From positions 1 to 64,000 of the forward strand of contig NZ_JAUHLI010000001.1 of assembly GCF_036325985.1 (NCBI RefSeq): 64,000 bases of DNA. The letters are read 5' to 3'. The stretch's first letter is position 1; each line of letters opens with the position of its first letter. Positions 41,570-51,120 of this stretch are shown in pieces. A program made the translations under genes and the position numbers. Below the pieces are notes generated by a model. That model saw nothing but the letters and a program-made list of their open reading frames with translations. It did not search any database and was not told the origin of the DNA. The stretch comes from Alkalimonas cellulosilytica. Its GTDB lineage: Bacteria; Pseudomonadota; Gammaproteobacteria; Enterobacterales; Alteromonadaceae.

Positions 41570-44500
41570 ATGGTGCTGAAGTGGTGCTGGATTTGTTTGC
41601 TGTTCAGCTTTTCGCTTCAGGCGATTGAGCGCTCCTTGCATGATTACGATATCAAGCACTGGAACAGTGCCGATGGTTTGGCATCGAACTCGGTGCGGGC
41701 TCTGACGCAGGATCAACAGGGCTACATCTGGGCCGGCACACTGTACGGCCTTAGCCGGTTTGATGGCTTTCGTTTTGATACCTTCACCAGTCAACAGCAT
41801 CGTCAACTCGCCAGTAATTCCATCAACCAACTGATGACCGATAGCCAGGGGTTGATCTGGATCGGCACCAAAGCTGGTTTAAGCCGGCTGGACCCAAAAA
41901 CGCTTATTTTTGAGCGCTTTAATATTCTCACTGAAGTCACGGCCATGGCTGAGGTACGGCCGGGTGAAGTCTGGGTCGCTGCAGAGCATTTATTTCGGGT
42001 ACAGGCTGGGCGGGTCAGCCGGTTCAGCCCGGTACGTCAGCCGGTGATGCAGCTACGTAGCACTGAGCATGACGTGTGGTTGACCACCAGCGAGCATTTA
42101 ATCCGCTATGAATTGGACAGCGGTCAATTGCAGCATTATTTATTACCCAGAGAATTGCAGCAGAGCCGTATCTACGATATAGCGCTGACAGATGGTCAGG
42201 TACATTTAGCGACAGAAGTTGGTTTCTACCACCTCAATAGCGAGGGCGAGGTAGCACGTTGCGATTTGTTGGCGCAAGAGAGCTCAGCGATATACCGTAT
42301 TTTCAGAGACAGTCATGGCTCCGACTGGATTTCAGGCTACAGTCGTTTGCATCAGCGTCATCAGGGACAGGACTGGCAACAAATCAGTGCAACAGAGCTT
42401 GGTAGTAGTCCATGGTTCTATGACATTTTTGAAGATAAAGATAGCAATATCTGGCTCGCCAGTTTCAGTGACGGCATTTTTCGTGCTTCACCCGGTCATG
42501 TGCGTCGTGTTGTTGGGGAGATGCAAACTGATCCAATCGTCCGTTCGTTATTGGTAACGCCTGAGCAGCGTTTATTGATTGCCACCCAATCCAGCTTGGG
42601 CTATTTAAGCGAGCATGGACAGTTTCAGCTGCTGCTTGATCAGCAGGTGTTAGGTTCACAGAGTATCCATGATATTCATTTTTCAGATGATAGCTGGTGG
42701 CTGGCGATGGATAATGGCTTGTTTCGCTATGAGCCAGGTAGTCAAACCATTTCCAGTTTGGCTAGTGAGCTTGAAGGCAGTACCGTACGTTTTATTCAGC
42801 CAAGGCAAGCAGGTGGAAGCTGGATAGGTGGTGCTGCAGGCCTCTTCTACTGGCAGGACCAACAGTTACGGCCTTTTGCATTTAACCGTGAGCTGGAGTC
42901 CAGGCACGTGACTACCATCCAGGATCAAAGTTGGTATCAGGTGGTTGGAACGACCCGTGGACTTTATCAATTACAACAGCAGCGCCTGCAGCGGTTGGGT
43001 ATTGGTAGCCCATTGTATAACAGCTACATTATGTCGTTGCTGATCCTGCCGGATGAAACCTTATTGGTAGGTACTTTGGATGATGGCCTTTTTGTCCGTT
43101 TCCCCAATGCAGAGTGGCGGCAGTTTGATAACAGCAATGGCTTACCCTATGGCCCGGTAGTCGCCATGTTGTTCGATGAGCAACAACAACAGTTGTGGTT
43201 TAGCACCCTAAAAGGAGTGTTTCGTCTGCCGCTACCGGCTTTATCGCAGTTAAAGCAGGATCCTTTGCAGGCAGAACAAATTCTCACTCCGTACCAACGT
43301 CAGCTAGGCAATACGCCAGGCCGTTGTTGTAATGGTGCTGGCCATGCCAAGCTGGCTTTATGGCAGGACCAACTCTGGTTCCCGAGTTTACAAGGGGTGG
43401 TAGCGATAGACCGCTTTTTTAAGCGTAGCAATGATCCTGATTTTCGCCCTCTGTTGCAGCAGATACAGGGACAACGCTCATTTTTACTGCGTGATCACCA
43501 AGCACGCCAGGTATTGCCGGTGAATGAGCGCAGCTTCAGTATCCACTATACGGCGCTGGACTTTTTTAATGCGACATCGCTGCAATTTCGTTATCGTCTA
43601 CATGGGTTTGACAAAGTCTGGCAACAGGCTGCCAGCCGACGGGAAGCGATTTATACCAACTTACCGCCGGGGCACTATCAGTTTGAAGTGCAGGTCCGAC
43701 AACAAAACCAATCCTGGGCCGAAGCGCAAAGTAGTCGCATTGACCTTGTGGTACCACGACGGTTTGATGAAACCTGGATGTATCAGGTGCTCTGGTTTGC
43801 ACTGCTGGGCTTGATACTCTCTGGCTTGTTCTGGTTGGTACGACGTAACAACCAACAACAGCAATTGGCCTTATCTCGATTGGTGAGACAGCGGACCCAG
43901 GAGCTGGAAAACAGCAACAACCGCTTAAATGAACTGAATGCTCAGCTGGGTCAACTGGTGCATAAAGACACACTCACTGGCTTACGCAACCGCCGCTTCT
44001 TGTTTGAGCAATTACCAAAGGATATCGAGCACTACCAACGAAACCGCCAGAGTCTGCAACAGCAAGGCAAATGCGTGGCTTTAATTCATCTGGATTTGGA
44101 TGGATTTAAATCCATCAATGATCAGTATGGCCAAAGTGCCGGCGATAGCTTATTGCAACAAATCAGCGCCTTACTGCTTCGCGAAACACGAGGCTCAGAT
44201 TATGTAGTGCGTTATGCCGGTGAAGAGTTCTTGCTGGTATTGCGCGATATTGATACCAGTATATTGTGGGATTTTACCAACAAATTGCATGCATTAGTTG
44301 GCACTACCCGCTTCCCATTACCGGATGGTCAGCGCATTCAGCTTACTTGCTCCATTGGCTACTCTATTTATCCATTGCAACTGATCGGCGGCCAACTCAT
44401 GAATTGGGAGTTGTCATTACAACTGGCAGAGATGGCGCTCTATCGAGTGAAGCATGAAGGCAAAGATGGTGTTGCTACACTGATCTTTGATGCCCGGGTC

Positions 44501-44632
44501 GATGCCTTTGAGTTTGAAGAGTCGATGCATATTGAAGCACAGATAGAGCAGCTTCTGTTCGAAGGGTTGGTTCAGTTTAAAATAAAGGCGGCCAATCATC
44601 AGGGCCCGGCCAGTGAGACTGGCGAGCCCTGA
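41570..44632 (+). CDS. Diguanylate cyclase with two-component propeller sensor
   Basis: 1020 residues. The start at 41570 gives a signal-like hydrophobic N-terminus (WCWICLLFSFSLQAIE). The periplasmic part has repeated Reg_prop blades (GYIWAGTLYGLSRFDG, GLIWIGTKAGLSRLD) forming beta-propellers, then a Y_Y_Y domain (HYQFEVQVRQQ). One membrane helix follows (about 736-757), a coiled coil, and a GGDEF domain (about 800-970) with A883-GEEF887 at the active loop. AGEEF is usually active, so it probably makes c-di-GMP in response to an extracellular or periplasmic ligand. It could feed the LapD receptor encoded earlier, but that link is only inference. It lies 13 bases after pgpA. Confidence 0.88.
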   Translation: MVLKWCWICLLFSFSLQAIERSLHDYDIKHWNSADGLASNSVRALTQDQQGYIWAGTLYGLSRFDGFRFDTFTSQQHRQLASNSINQLMTDSQGLIWIGTKAGLSRLDPKTLIFERFNILTEVTAMAEVRPGEVWVAAEHLFRVQAGRVSRFSPVRQPVMQLRSTEHDVWLTTSEHLIRYELDSGQLQHYLLPRELQQSRIYDIALTDGQVHLATEVGFYHLNSEGEVARCDLLAQESSAIYRIFRDSHGSDWISGYSRLHQRHQGQDWQQISATELGSSPWFYDIFEDKDSNIWLASFSDGIFRASPGHVRRVVGEMQTDPIVRSLLVTPEQRLLIATQSSLGYLSEHGQFQLLLDQQVLGSQSIHDIHFSDDSWWLAMDNGLFRYEPGSQTISSLASELEGSTVRFIQPRQAGGSWIGGAAGLFYWQDQQLRPFAFNRELESRHVTTIQDQSWYQVVGTTRGLYQLQQQRLQRLGIGSPLYNSYIMSLLILPDETLLVGTLDDGLFVRFPNAEWRQFDNSNGLPYGPVVAMLFDEQQQQLWFSTLKGVFRLPLPALSQLKQDPLQAEQILTPYQRQLGNTPGRCCNGAGHAKLALWQDQLWFPSLQGVVAIDRFFKRSNDPDFRPLLQQIQGQRSFLLRDHQARQVLPVNERSFSIHYTALDFFNATSLQFRYRLHGFDKVWQQAASRREAIYTNLPPGHYQFEVQVRQQNQSWAEAQSSRIDLVVPRRFDETWMYQVLWFALLGLILSGLFWLVRRNNQQQQLALSRLVRQRTQELENSNNRLNELNAQLGQLVHKDTLTGLRNRRFLFEQLPKDIEHYQRNRQSLQQQGKCVALIHLDLDGFKSINDQYGQSAGDSLLQQISALLLRETRGSDYVVRYAGEEFLLVLRDIDTSILWDFTNKLHALVGTTRFPLPDGQRIQLTCSIGYSIYPLQLIGGQLMNWELSLQLAEMALYRVKHEGKDGVATLIFDARVDAFEFEESMHIEAQIEQLLFEGLVQFKIKAANHQGPASETGEP

Positions 44633-44637
44633 TCGTG

Positions 44638-46500
44638 TTAAGCAAGACGTTGTTGGATTTGCTGCAAAATACCCGCTTGATCCAGACCCAGCTCGGCATA
44701 TATTTCCTGTTGGCTGCCATGCTTGATGAATTGATCGGGTAAGCCCAGCGTCAGCAAGCCGCACTGGTGCTGCTGTTGGAGTAAGGCTTCAGCAACTGCG
44801 GAGCCAGCGCCGCCTTGTACCGCACCATCTTCTACCGTCACCAGCAGCTGATGTTCTGCAGCCAGCTCAGCCAGCAACGCCTGATCCAGCGGTTTGATAA
44901 AGCGCATATTAACCAAGGTAGCATCCAGAGTCTCGGCCACAGCCTGACACTCGTGCAGCAAGGGGCCAAAAGCCAGAATGGCTACTTTGCTACCCTGGCG
45001 CACTTTCAGCCCTTTACCGATGCTGAGTGCTTGCATGGTGTCGCTTGGTGCTACGCCGCTGCCACTGCCACGAGGGTAGCGAACAGCAGCTGGCCCTGGG
45101 TGCTGATAACCGGTGTAGAGCATTTGCCGGCATTCATCCTCATCGGCCGGTGCCATCAACACCAGGTTCGGAATGCAGCGCATAAAACTGATATCAAAAG
45201 CTCCCTGATGGGTGGGACCATCCTGGCCAACTACACCAGCCCGGTCAATAGCAAATAAGACATCCAGGTTTTGCAGTGCGACATCGTGAATTAGTTGATC
45301 GTAAGCCCGCTGCAAAAAGGTGGAGTAAATAGCAACCACCGGCTTTAAGCCTTCAATGGCAAGGCCGGCTGCCAGAGTAACCGCATGTTGTTCGGCAATG
45401 GCGACATCGTAGTAGCGCTTGGGAAAACGCCTGGAAAACTCAACCAGATCCGAGCCTTCACGCATGGCGGGGGTAATGGCATGTAAACGCTGATCCTGCT
45501 CTGCCATATCGCACACCCAGCGGCCAAATACATTGGAAAAGCTGGGCTTTCCACCAGCTTTAGCCGGCAGGCTACTGCTGCTTGGATCAAATTTGGACAC
45601 TGCATGGTAGCCAATAGGATCCTGCTCGGCCGGGTGGTAACCTTTCCCCTTTTTTGTAACCACATGCAGCAGCTGTGGCCCTTTCATGCTGCGCATATTC
45701 CGAATGGTATCGGTCAGGCTGAGCACGTCATGGCCATCGATAGGGCCGATGTAGTTAAACCCCAACTCTTCAAAAAACGTACCTGGGGTTACCATACCTT
45801 TGAAATGCTCCTCGGCTTTACTGGCCAGTTCATGCAAAGGGGGGACGCCACTGAGAATTTTTTTACCACCTTCTCGCAGGTTGGTGTAAAAGTTACCAGA
45901 TAAAATGCGGGCGAAATATTTATTTAATGCACCGACATTCTCTGAAATCGACATGTCGTTGTCGTTCAGGATCACCAGCATATCCGGTTTGGTTTCACCG
46001 GCATGATTTAATGCCTCAAACGCCATGCCAGCGGTAATGGCGCCATCACCAATCACCGCCACAATCCGGCGGCCGCTTTGTTCGGCTTGTGCCGCCAAAG
46101 CCATGCCCAAAGCAGCACTGATGGAGGTACTGGAATGACCTACGCTAAGGGTGTCGTATTCACTTTCTTCGCGATAAGGAAAAGGGTGCAGGCCATCTTT
46201 TTGTCGGATGCTATTCATCCGGTGACGACGACCGGTTAGGATTTTGTGCGGATAGGCCTGGTGGCCAACATCCCAAATTAAGCGATCAAAGGGGGTGTTG
46301 TAGACATAATGCAAGGCAACGGTTAGCTCAACCGTACCGAGGCCGGAAGCAAAATGCCCGCTACTTTGACTCACGCTGTTCAGCAAAAAGTCCCGCAATT
46401 CATGGCACAGCTTGGGCAGTTTTTCCTGTGGGATCTGCCGCAGCTGTTGTGGCAAGTCTGCTTGTGCCAGTAAGGGGTAGTTGTCGATATCAACTGTCAT
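44638..46500 (-). CDS. dxs: 1-deoxy-D-xylulose-5-phosphate synthase
   Basis: Thiamine-pyrophosphate enzyme starting the MEP isoprenoid pathway from pyruvate and glyceraldehyde-3-phosphate. 620 residues. The start at 46500 is preceded by an AAAGG site, and the longer frame from 46533 reaches into ispA. TPP-binding motif VIGDGAITAGMAFEALNHAG...NDND, a transketolase-like centre (AIAEQHAVTLAAG) and a C-terminal domain are present. It is the last gene of xseB-ispA-dxs. Confidence 0.96.
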   Translation of the reverse strand: MTVDIDNYPLLAQADLPQQLRQIPQEKLPKLCHELRDFLLNSVSQSSGHFASGLGTVELTVALHYVYNTPFDRLIWDVGHQAYPHKILTGRRHRMNSIRQKDGLHPFPYREESEYDTLSVGHSSTSISAALGMALAAQAEQSGRRIVAVIGDGAITAGMAFEALNHAGETKPDMLVILNDNDMSISENVGALNKYFARILSGNFYTNLREGGKKILSGVPPLHELASKAEEHFKGMVTPGTFFEELGFNYIGPIDGHDVLSLTDTIRNMRSMKGPQLLHVVTKKGKGYHPAEQDPIGYHAVSKFDPSSSSLPAKAGGKPSFSNVFGRWVCDMAEQDQRLHAITPAMREGSDLVEFSRRFPKRYYDVAIAEQHAVTLAAGLAIEGLKPVVAIYSTFLQRAYDQLIHDVALQNLDVLFAIDRAGVVGQDGPTHQGAFDISFMRCIPNLVLMAPADEDECRQMLYTGYQHPGPAAVRYPRGSGSGVAPSDTMQALSIGKGLKVRQGSKVAILAFGPLLHECQAVAETLDATLVNMRFIKPLDQALLAELAAEHQLLVTVEDGAVQGGAGSAVAEALLQQQHQCGLLTLGLPDQFIKHGSQQEIYAELGLDQAGILQQIQQRLA

Positions 46501-46516
46501 GCATAGGCCTTTGTTT

Positions 46517-47404
46517 TTAGTTTTTACGGGCAATTAAATATTGCGCCAAGGCTTGTAAATCTTCGCCCGGGTAGGGCAGCTGTGTCAGGGCTACCATCGC
46601 ATCCTGATACAATTGTTCGGCTTTTTGCTTAGCTTTAGCTATACCCAGCAAAGCCGGGTAAGTTGCTTTGTTGGCCTGTGAGTCTGAACCTTGGGGTTTA
46701 CCCAGGGTTTCCGTGTCGCTTTCAATATCCAGAATGTCGTCCTGCACCTGAAATGCCAGCCCTAGTGAGGCGGCAAAACAGCGCAAAAGTTCCAGGTCTT
46801 CCTGCTTGGATGCCGGACTGGCCAGCCAGGCTAATTCCACTGCACATTGGATCAGAGCCCCTGTCTTCAGGCGGTGCATCTGCTCCAGTGTGTTCAGTGT
46901 AAATTCCTGATTGGTATGGGCTAAATCAATGGCTTGACCAGCACACATACCAAGCGCACCACTGGCTTTGGCCAGCTGTTGTATCATGGCAATCACCCGC
47001 TCAGCCGGAACCTGCTGATAGGGATGGCTACTTAGCATATCAAAAGCCAGGCTTTGGATCGCATCACCGGCTAAAATAGCGGTCGCTTCATCAAAGGCGA
47101 TATGGCAGGTTGGCTTGCCACGACGTAGCGCATCGTTATCCATCGCCGGCAAGTCATCGTGGATTAAAGAATAGCAATGAATGGCCTCTAAAGCAGCAGC
47201 AGGGGCGTCCAGATCTTCCAGCCTGGCTCCAAGCATCAGGCCGCAGCGATACACCAGAGAAGGACGAATCCGTTTGCCGCCCAGCAAAATACTGTACTGC
47301 ATCGCCTGATGCAGTGCCTTTGCCGGCACACTTTGTTGCTGCAGTGTCTGCTGCAACATCTGCTCAACCCTTACCTGGTCTTGCGCCAAAAATGCAGGTT
47401 TCAC
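46517..47404 (-). CDS. ispA: Farnesyl diphosphate synthase (geranyltranstransferase)
   Basis: 295 residues. It condenses isopentenyl diphosphate to farnesyl diphosphate. The first Asp-rich motif is HDDLPAMDND and the second is QDDILDIES, with GGKRIRPSL for substrate binding. It overlaps xseB by 4 bases and is followed by dxs after 16 bases. Confidence 0.96.
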   Translation of the reverse strand: MKPAFLAQDQVRVEQMLQQTLQQQSVPAKALHQAMQYSILLGGKRIRPSLVYRCGLMLGARLEDLDAPAAALEAIHCYSLIHDDLPAMDNDALRRGKPTCHIAFDEATAILAGDAIQSLAFDMLSSHPYQQVPAERVIAMIQQLAKASGALGMCAGQAIDLAHTNQEFTLNTLEQMHRLKTGALIQCAVELAWLASPASKQEDLELLRCFAASLGLAFQVQDDILDIESDTETLGKPQGSDSQANKATYPALLGIAKAKQKAEQLYQDAMVALTQLPYPGEDLQALAQYLIARKN

Positions 47405-47652
47405 GCTTGCTCATCTTCCGGGTTATGAAATGGCGCCAGCTCTGCCTGGCCATCTTTTTGCAGTAGTTGTTGCACCTGCTGCTCCGCCTGTTGCAATTGT
47501 TGTTGGCTTTGCCGCGATAATTGAATACCACGCTCAAATTGCCGTAATGACTCATCCAGCGAAAGATCGCCTTGCTCCAGTTGACTGACAATCTGCTCCA
47601 GCTCTGCCAGTTGTTGCTCGAACTGACTCAGATCGGTTTTCTTTTTTGCCAT
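47401..47652 (-). CDS. xseB: Exodeoxyribonuclease VII small subunit
   Basis: An 83-residue, helical, Gln-rich protein with the family pattern FEQQLAELEQIVSQLEQGD...LDESLRQFERGIQL. The start at 47652 has a strong GAGGGAG site; the longer frame from 47733 was rejected. It is the first gene of the xseB-ispA-dxs operon. Confidence 0.94.
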   Translation of the reverse strand: MAKKKTDLSQFEQQLAELEQIVSQLEQGDLSLDESLRQFERGIQLSRQSQQQLQQAEQQVQQLLQKDGQAELAPFHNPEDEQA

Positions 47653-47771
47653 GTCTCCCTCGTTGTCTACTTCGGTACTTGATGCGACAAAGCCGCAGGC
47701 GAAGTGCCTTGACCCGCTATTATGGCGAATCAACCACGGCTTTTGAACTGGTTTTGCAGTAAAAGTGAATT

Positions 47772-47797
47772 TAAGCTTTGTTTTACTTTGTCGATAA
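47772..47797 (+). promoter_or_regulatory. Possible sigma28 (FliA) promoter for pomAB
   Basis: TAAGCTTT and GTCGATAA are separated by 10 bases, close to the flagellar consensus TAAAGTTT-N11-GCCGATAA. The site is 64 bases before pomA, in keeping with late flagellar expression of stator genes. Confidence 0.45.
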
Positions 47798-47860
47798 ACA
47801 GCTATCGGCTAAGATAAAAGCAATAAAGCTCAATCATTTGTCCGGTTTGGGGAGTCAGAA

Positions 47861-48631
47861 GTGGATTTAGCAACACTTATAGGCCTGGTGGGCGCTATTG
47901 GTTTCGTGATTATGGCCATGATCATGGCCAGCTCTGGCGATCCAGTCATGTTTGCCGATGTGGTCTCCTTATTGATTGTGGTTGGCGGCTCTTTGTTCGT
48001 GGTGATCACCAAGTTTCCGCTGGGGCAGTTTTTCGGTGCTGGTAAAGTGGTTGCCAAAGCCTTTATGTTCAAAATTGAAGATGCCGAGGAACTGATCGAG
48101 CAAGCTGTCCAACTGGCTGACTCGGCCCGTAAAGGTGGTTTTTTGGCACTGGAAGAAGCTGAAATTTCCAACCCTTTTTTGCAAAAAGGCATCAATATGC
48201 TGGTCGATGGCCACGATGGCGATGTGGTCCGGGCAACGTTGATGAAAGACATCAGTCTCACAGAGAAACGTCATGAGCAAGGTATAAGCATTTTTAGAAG
48301 TCTAGGCGATGTAGCACCGGCCATGGGGATGATAGGAACCCTGATTGGTTTGGTGGCCATGTTGTCGAATATGGATGATCCTAAGGCTATCGGCCCGGCG
48401 ATGGCGGTGGCACTGCTTACCACCTTGTATGGTGCTTTTATTGCTAATGTGATTGCGATCCCGATTGCCGATAAGCTGGCACTTCGTAACCATCAGGAAA
48501 AGTTAAACAATCAGTTGATCCTGGATGCGATACTGGGCATCCAGGATGGCCAGAACCCGAAAGTAATCGAAGGCTTGCTGCGTAACTACATCGCTCAGGG
48601 CAAACGCGAAGTCGCAGTCGAGGAAGGGTAG
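47861..48631 (+). CDS. pomA: Flagellar stator protein PomA (MotA family)
   Basis: The 256-residue inner-membrane stator subunit with four membrane helices (about 4-22, 30-50, 148-168, 180-202). The cytoplasmic loop has charged residues contacting FliG. The conserved DVAPAMGMIGTLIGLVAML region precedes helix 3. The GTG start with a GGGGAG site gives MDLATLIGLV, as in PomA of Na+-driven motors. It is followed 4 bases later by pomB. Confidence 0.94.
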   Translation: MDLATLIGLVGAIGFVIMAMIMASSGDPVMFADVVSLLIVVGGSLFVVITKFPLGQFFGAGKVVAKAFMFKIEDAEELIEQAVQLADSARKGGFLALEEAEISNPFLQKGINMLVDGHDGDVVRATLMKDISLTEKRHEQGISIFRSLGDVAPAMGMIGTLIGLVAMLSNMDDPKAIGPAMAVALLTTLYGAFIANVIAIPIADKLALRNHQEKLNNQLILDAILGIQDGQNPKVIEGLLRNYIAQGKREVAVEEG

Positions 48632-48635
48632 TTCC

Positions 48636-49568
48636 ATGAAAGACGATGCTGAAGAAGAGTGCAAATGCCCCCCTCCAGGTTTGCCGGCTTACATGGGTAC
48701 TTTTGCGGATTTGATGGCGCTGTTGATGTGTTTCTTCGTGTTGCTGTTAGCATTCTCCGAAATGGATGTGCTGAAGTTTAAGCAAATTGCCGGTTCGATG
48801 AAATTTGCCTTTGGGGTGCAAAATAAAATTGAAGTGGAAGATATTCCAAAGGGCACCAGTGTGATAGCGCTGGAGTTTCGCCCTGGCAGGCCCGATCCAA
48901 CGCCGATTGAAACCCTGCAGCAGCAGACCATTGAAATTACCCAGCAGATGATTGAGTTTCAGGCCGGTGAGGAGGACTCGGCCGGTGGCCGTCAGGAGCA
49001 GCAGCAGGATCAAACCGGTGGTATGTCGACCAGTATGGACGATGAAATCTCGGAAAGTGATGCCGCCGCGGCAGCCGCTCAGCAGGAAGTGAATGAACTG
49101 GTGAAGCGCATTGCCGAGCAGATGGAGCAGCAAATTTTAGATGGGGCTATCGAGCTGGAGTCGCTGGGCCAGCAGATCATCATCCGTATCCGTGAGAATG
49201 GCTCTTTTCCTTCGGGTTCCTCCTTCTTGCAGCCACGTTTTAAGCCGATTATTCAGGAAATTGGCGGGCTGTTAGCCGAGATCCCAGGTGAGATCACAGT
49301 GACTGGTCACACCGATGATGCGGTGATCCGCGATGAGCTGCATGATAATAATTGGGATTTATCAGCCAAACGGGCCGTGGCGGTAGCGACAGAAATGCTA
49401 AAAGCGCCTGGCTTTGATAAAAACCGGCTGGCAGTGGTAGGTTACGCCGATACCCGGCCTCTGGTGCCTAACACCAGCGAGCTAAACCGGCGGCGTAATC
49501 GCCGGGTAGAAATATCCATTATGCAAGGGCAGGCGAAGGAAACGGCTCCTATCAGTCTGGAGAACTAG
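48636..49568 (+). CDS. pomB: Flagellar stator protein PomB (MotB family)
   Basis: 310 residues. It has a short N-terminal segment with Cys residues, one membrane helix (about 26-43) preceded by ion-binding D25 (FADLMALLMCFFVLL), a plug and linker, and a C-terminal OmpA-like peptidoglycan-binding domain (ITVTGHTDDAVI, NRRRNRRVEI). It pairs with PomA to form the Na+ channel that drives flagellar rotation. Confidence 0.94.
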   Translation: MKDDAEEECKCPPPGLPAYMGTFADLMALLMCFFVLLLAFSEMDVLKFKQIAGSMKFAFGVQNKIEVEDIPKGTSVIALEFRPGRPDPTPIETLQQQTIEITQQMIEFQAGEEDSAGGRQEQQQDQTGGMSTSMDDEISESDAAAAAAQQEVNELVKRIAEQMEQQILDGAIELESLGQQIIIRIRENGSFPSGSSFLQPRFKPIIQEIGGLLAEIPGEITVTGHTDDAVIRDELHDNNWDLSAKRAVAVATEMLKAPGFDKNRLAVVGYADTRPLVPNTSELNRRRNRRVEISIMQGQAKETAPISLEN

Positions 49569-49615
49569 TTATTTTTGCTTAACTAACCAATGTTAGTCAG
49601 TTTCTGCTCCATCAG

Positions 49616-49621
49616 GTATAA
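49616..49621 (+). promoter_or_regulatory. -10 element before thiI
   Basis: A perfect TATAAT lies 33 bases before the chosen thiI start at 49654. The -35 region is weak. It implies a message start downstream of the longer frame's start at 49621, supporting the 49654 ATG. Confidence 0.4.
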
Positions 49622-49653
49622 TGCCGGGCTTTATCAGCGACACAAGCCCGGCA

Positions 49654-51120
49654 ATGCTCGAATTTATTATTAAACTGCACTCTGAAATCACCATTAAAAG
49701 CAAGTCGGTGCGTAAGCGCCAGACCAAATTGTTGCAACAAAATCTGAAAACCATTCTGTTGCAACTGGAACCATCCATCCAGATTGAAAGCCATTGGGAT
49801 CATTTGATGGTGCTGGTGCCTGAGGCCAAGCCTGAACTGCGCGCACAATTGATCGAGCGACTGGCTTGTATTCCAGGCATCGCCCAGTTTGCCGAGATGC
49901 AATCAAGCAGCTTTAGTAGCCTGGACGATATTTATCAGCAGGTACTGCCGGTTTTTGCCGATAAAATAACAGGCAAAAGCTTTTGCGTGCGGGTACGACG
50001 TGCCGGTACGCACGAGTTCAGCTCCACCGAAGCTGAGCGCTATATCGGTGGGGGCCTGAATCAGCAGGTGCCATCAGCCCGGGTGCAGCTGAAGAAGCCG
50101 GAATTTACCGTGCAGTTGGAGATCCGTAAAGACAAGCTGATCATGGTGCGGGCTCAGTACCCGGGCATGGGCGGCTTTCCGCTGCCGTCCCAGTCGGATG
50201 CTTTGTCCCTGATCTCAGGGGGGTTTGACTCTGCGGTGAGCAGCTATTTGATGATTAAAAAAGGCATGCGCAATCACTACCTGTTTTTTAATCTGGGTGG
50301 CAAAGCGCATGAAACCGGAGTTCGTGAGATTGCGTATTTCCTGTGGCAGAAATACAGCTTATCGCACAAGGTGAAATTCATCAGTGTGGACTTTGCCCCT
50401 GTAGTGGCTGAAATTCTGCAGAAATCCGATCACGGTTTAATGGGCGTGATTTTAAAACGGATGATGATGCGTGCTGCTGCTGAGATCGCAGAGCAGCTGG
50501 GGATCCCGGCCATCGTTACCGGTGAAAGTGCCGGCCAGGTGTCCAGCCAAACGCTGGATAATCTGAATGTGATTGATCGGGTGACCCCGATGTTGATCCT
50601 ACGACCACTGATTGCGCACGACAAGCAAGATATCATTGATATTGCCCGCAAAATCGGGGTTGAGGATATGGCTGCCAGTATGCCGGAGTACTGTGGGGTG
50701 ATTTCCAATAAACCCACGGTCAAAGCAAAGCTGGCAGATGTCGAGGCCAATGAGCAACGCTTTGATCCTGAGGTGCTTGCCACCGTCGTAGCTGAAGCGA
50801 AAATCCTGGATATCCGTACCATTGATTATCAGTCCAGCCAGCAAGTCACGACGGTTGAAGCGGTGCAGGCGATGCCTGCCGATGCCATTGTGCTGGATAT
50901 CCGTCGTCCGGATGAGTGCGAGCAAACGCCTTTGGAAGTGGCCGGCCACCCGGTGGTGGAACTGCCTTTTTACAAGCTAAGCAGTCAGTTTAGTAGTCTG
51001 GCGCAGGATAAGCTGTATTACCTGTACTGCGATCAGGGGGTGATGAGCCGGATGCAGGCCTTACTGCTAAAGGATGAAGGTTTCCAGAATGTGGGGGTGT
51101 ATCAAAAGCCGGCATCCTGA
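49654..51120 (+). CDS. thiI: tRNA 4-thiouridine synthase ThiI with rhodanese domain
   Basis: 488 residues. It makes s4U8 in tRNA and supplies sulfur for thiamine thiazole. The start at 49654 gives MLEFIIKLHSEITIKSKSVR, the family N-terminus. It has a NFLD/THUMP region (about 60-165), the PP-loop SGGFDSAVSSY and a C-terminal rhodanese domain with the acceptor Cys in YCDQGVMS. The rhodanese part is the long gammaproteobacterial type. Its 3' end overlaps panE on the other strand by 19 bases. Confidence 0.95.
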   Translation: MLEFIIKLHSEITIKSKSVRKRQTKLLQQNLKTILLQLEPSIQIESHWDHLMVLVPEAKPELRAQLIERLACIPGIAQFAEMQSSSFSSLDDIYQQVLPVFADKITGKSFCVRVRRAGTHEFSSTEAERYIGGGLNQQVPSARVQLKKPEFTVQLEIRKDKLIMVRAQYPGMGGFPLPSQSDALSLISGGFDSAVSSYLMIKKGMRNHYLFFNLGGKAHETGVREIAYFLWQKYSLSHKVKFISVDFAPVVAEILQKSDHGLMGVILKRMMMRAAAEIAEQLGIPAIVTGESAGQVSSQTLDNLNVIDRVTPMLILRPLIAHDKQDIIDIARKIGVEDMAASMPEYCGVISNKPTVKAKLADVEANEQRFDPEVLATVVAEAKILDIRTIDYQSSQQVTTVEAVQAMPADAIVLDIRRPDECEQTPLEVAGHPVVELPFYKLSSQFSSLAQDKLYYLYCDQGVMSRMQALLLKDEGFQNVGVYQKPAS

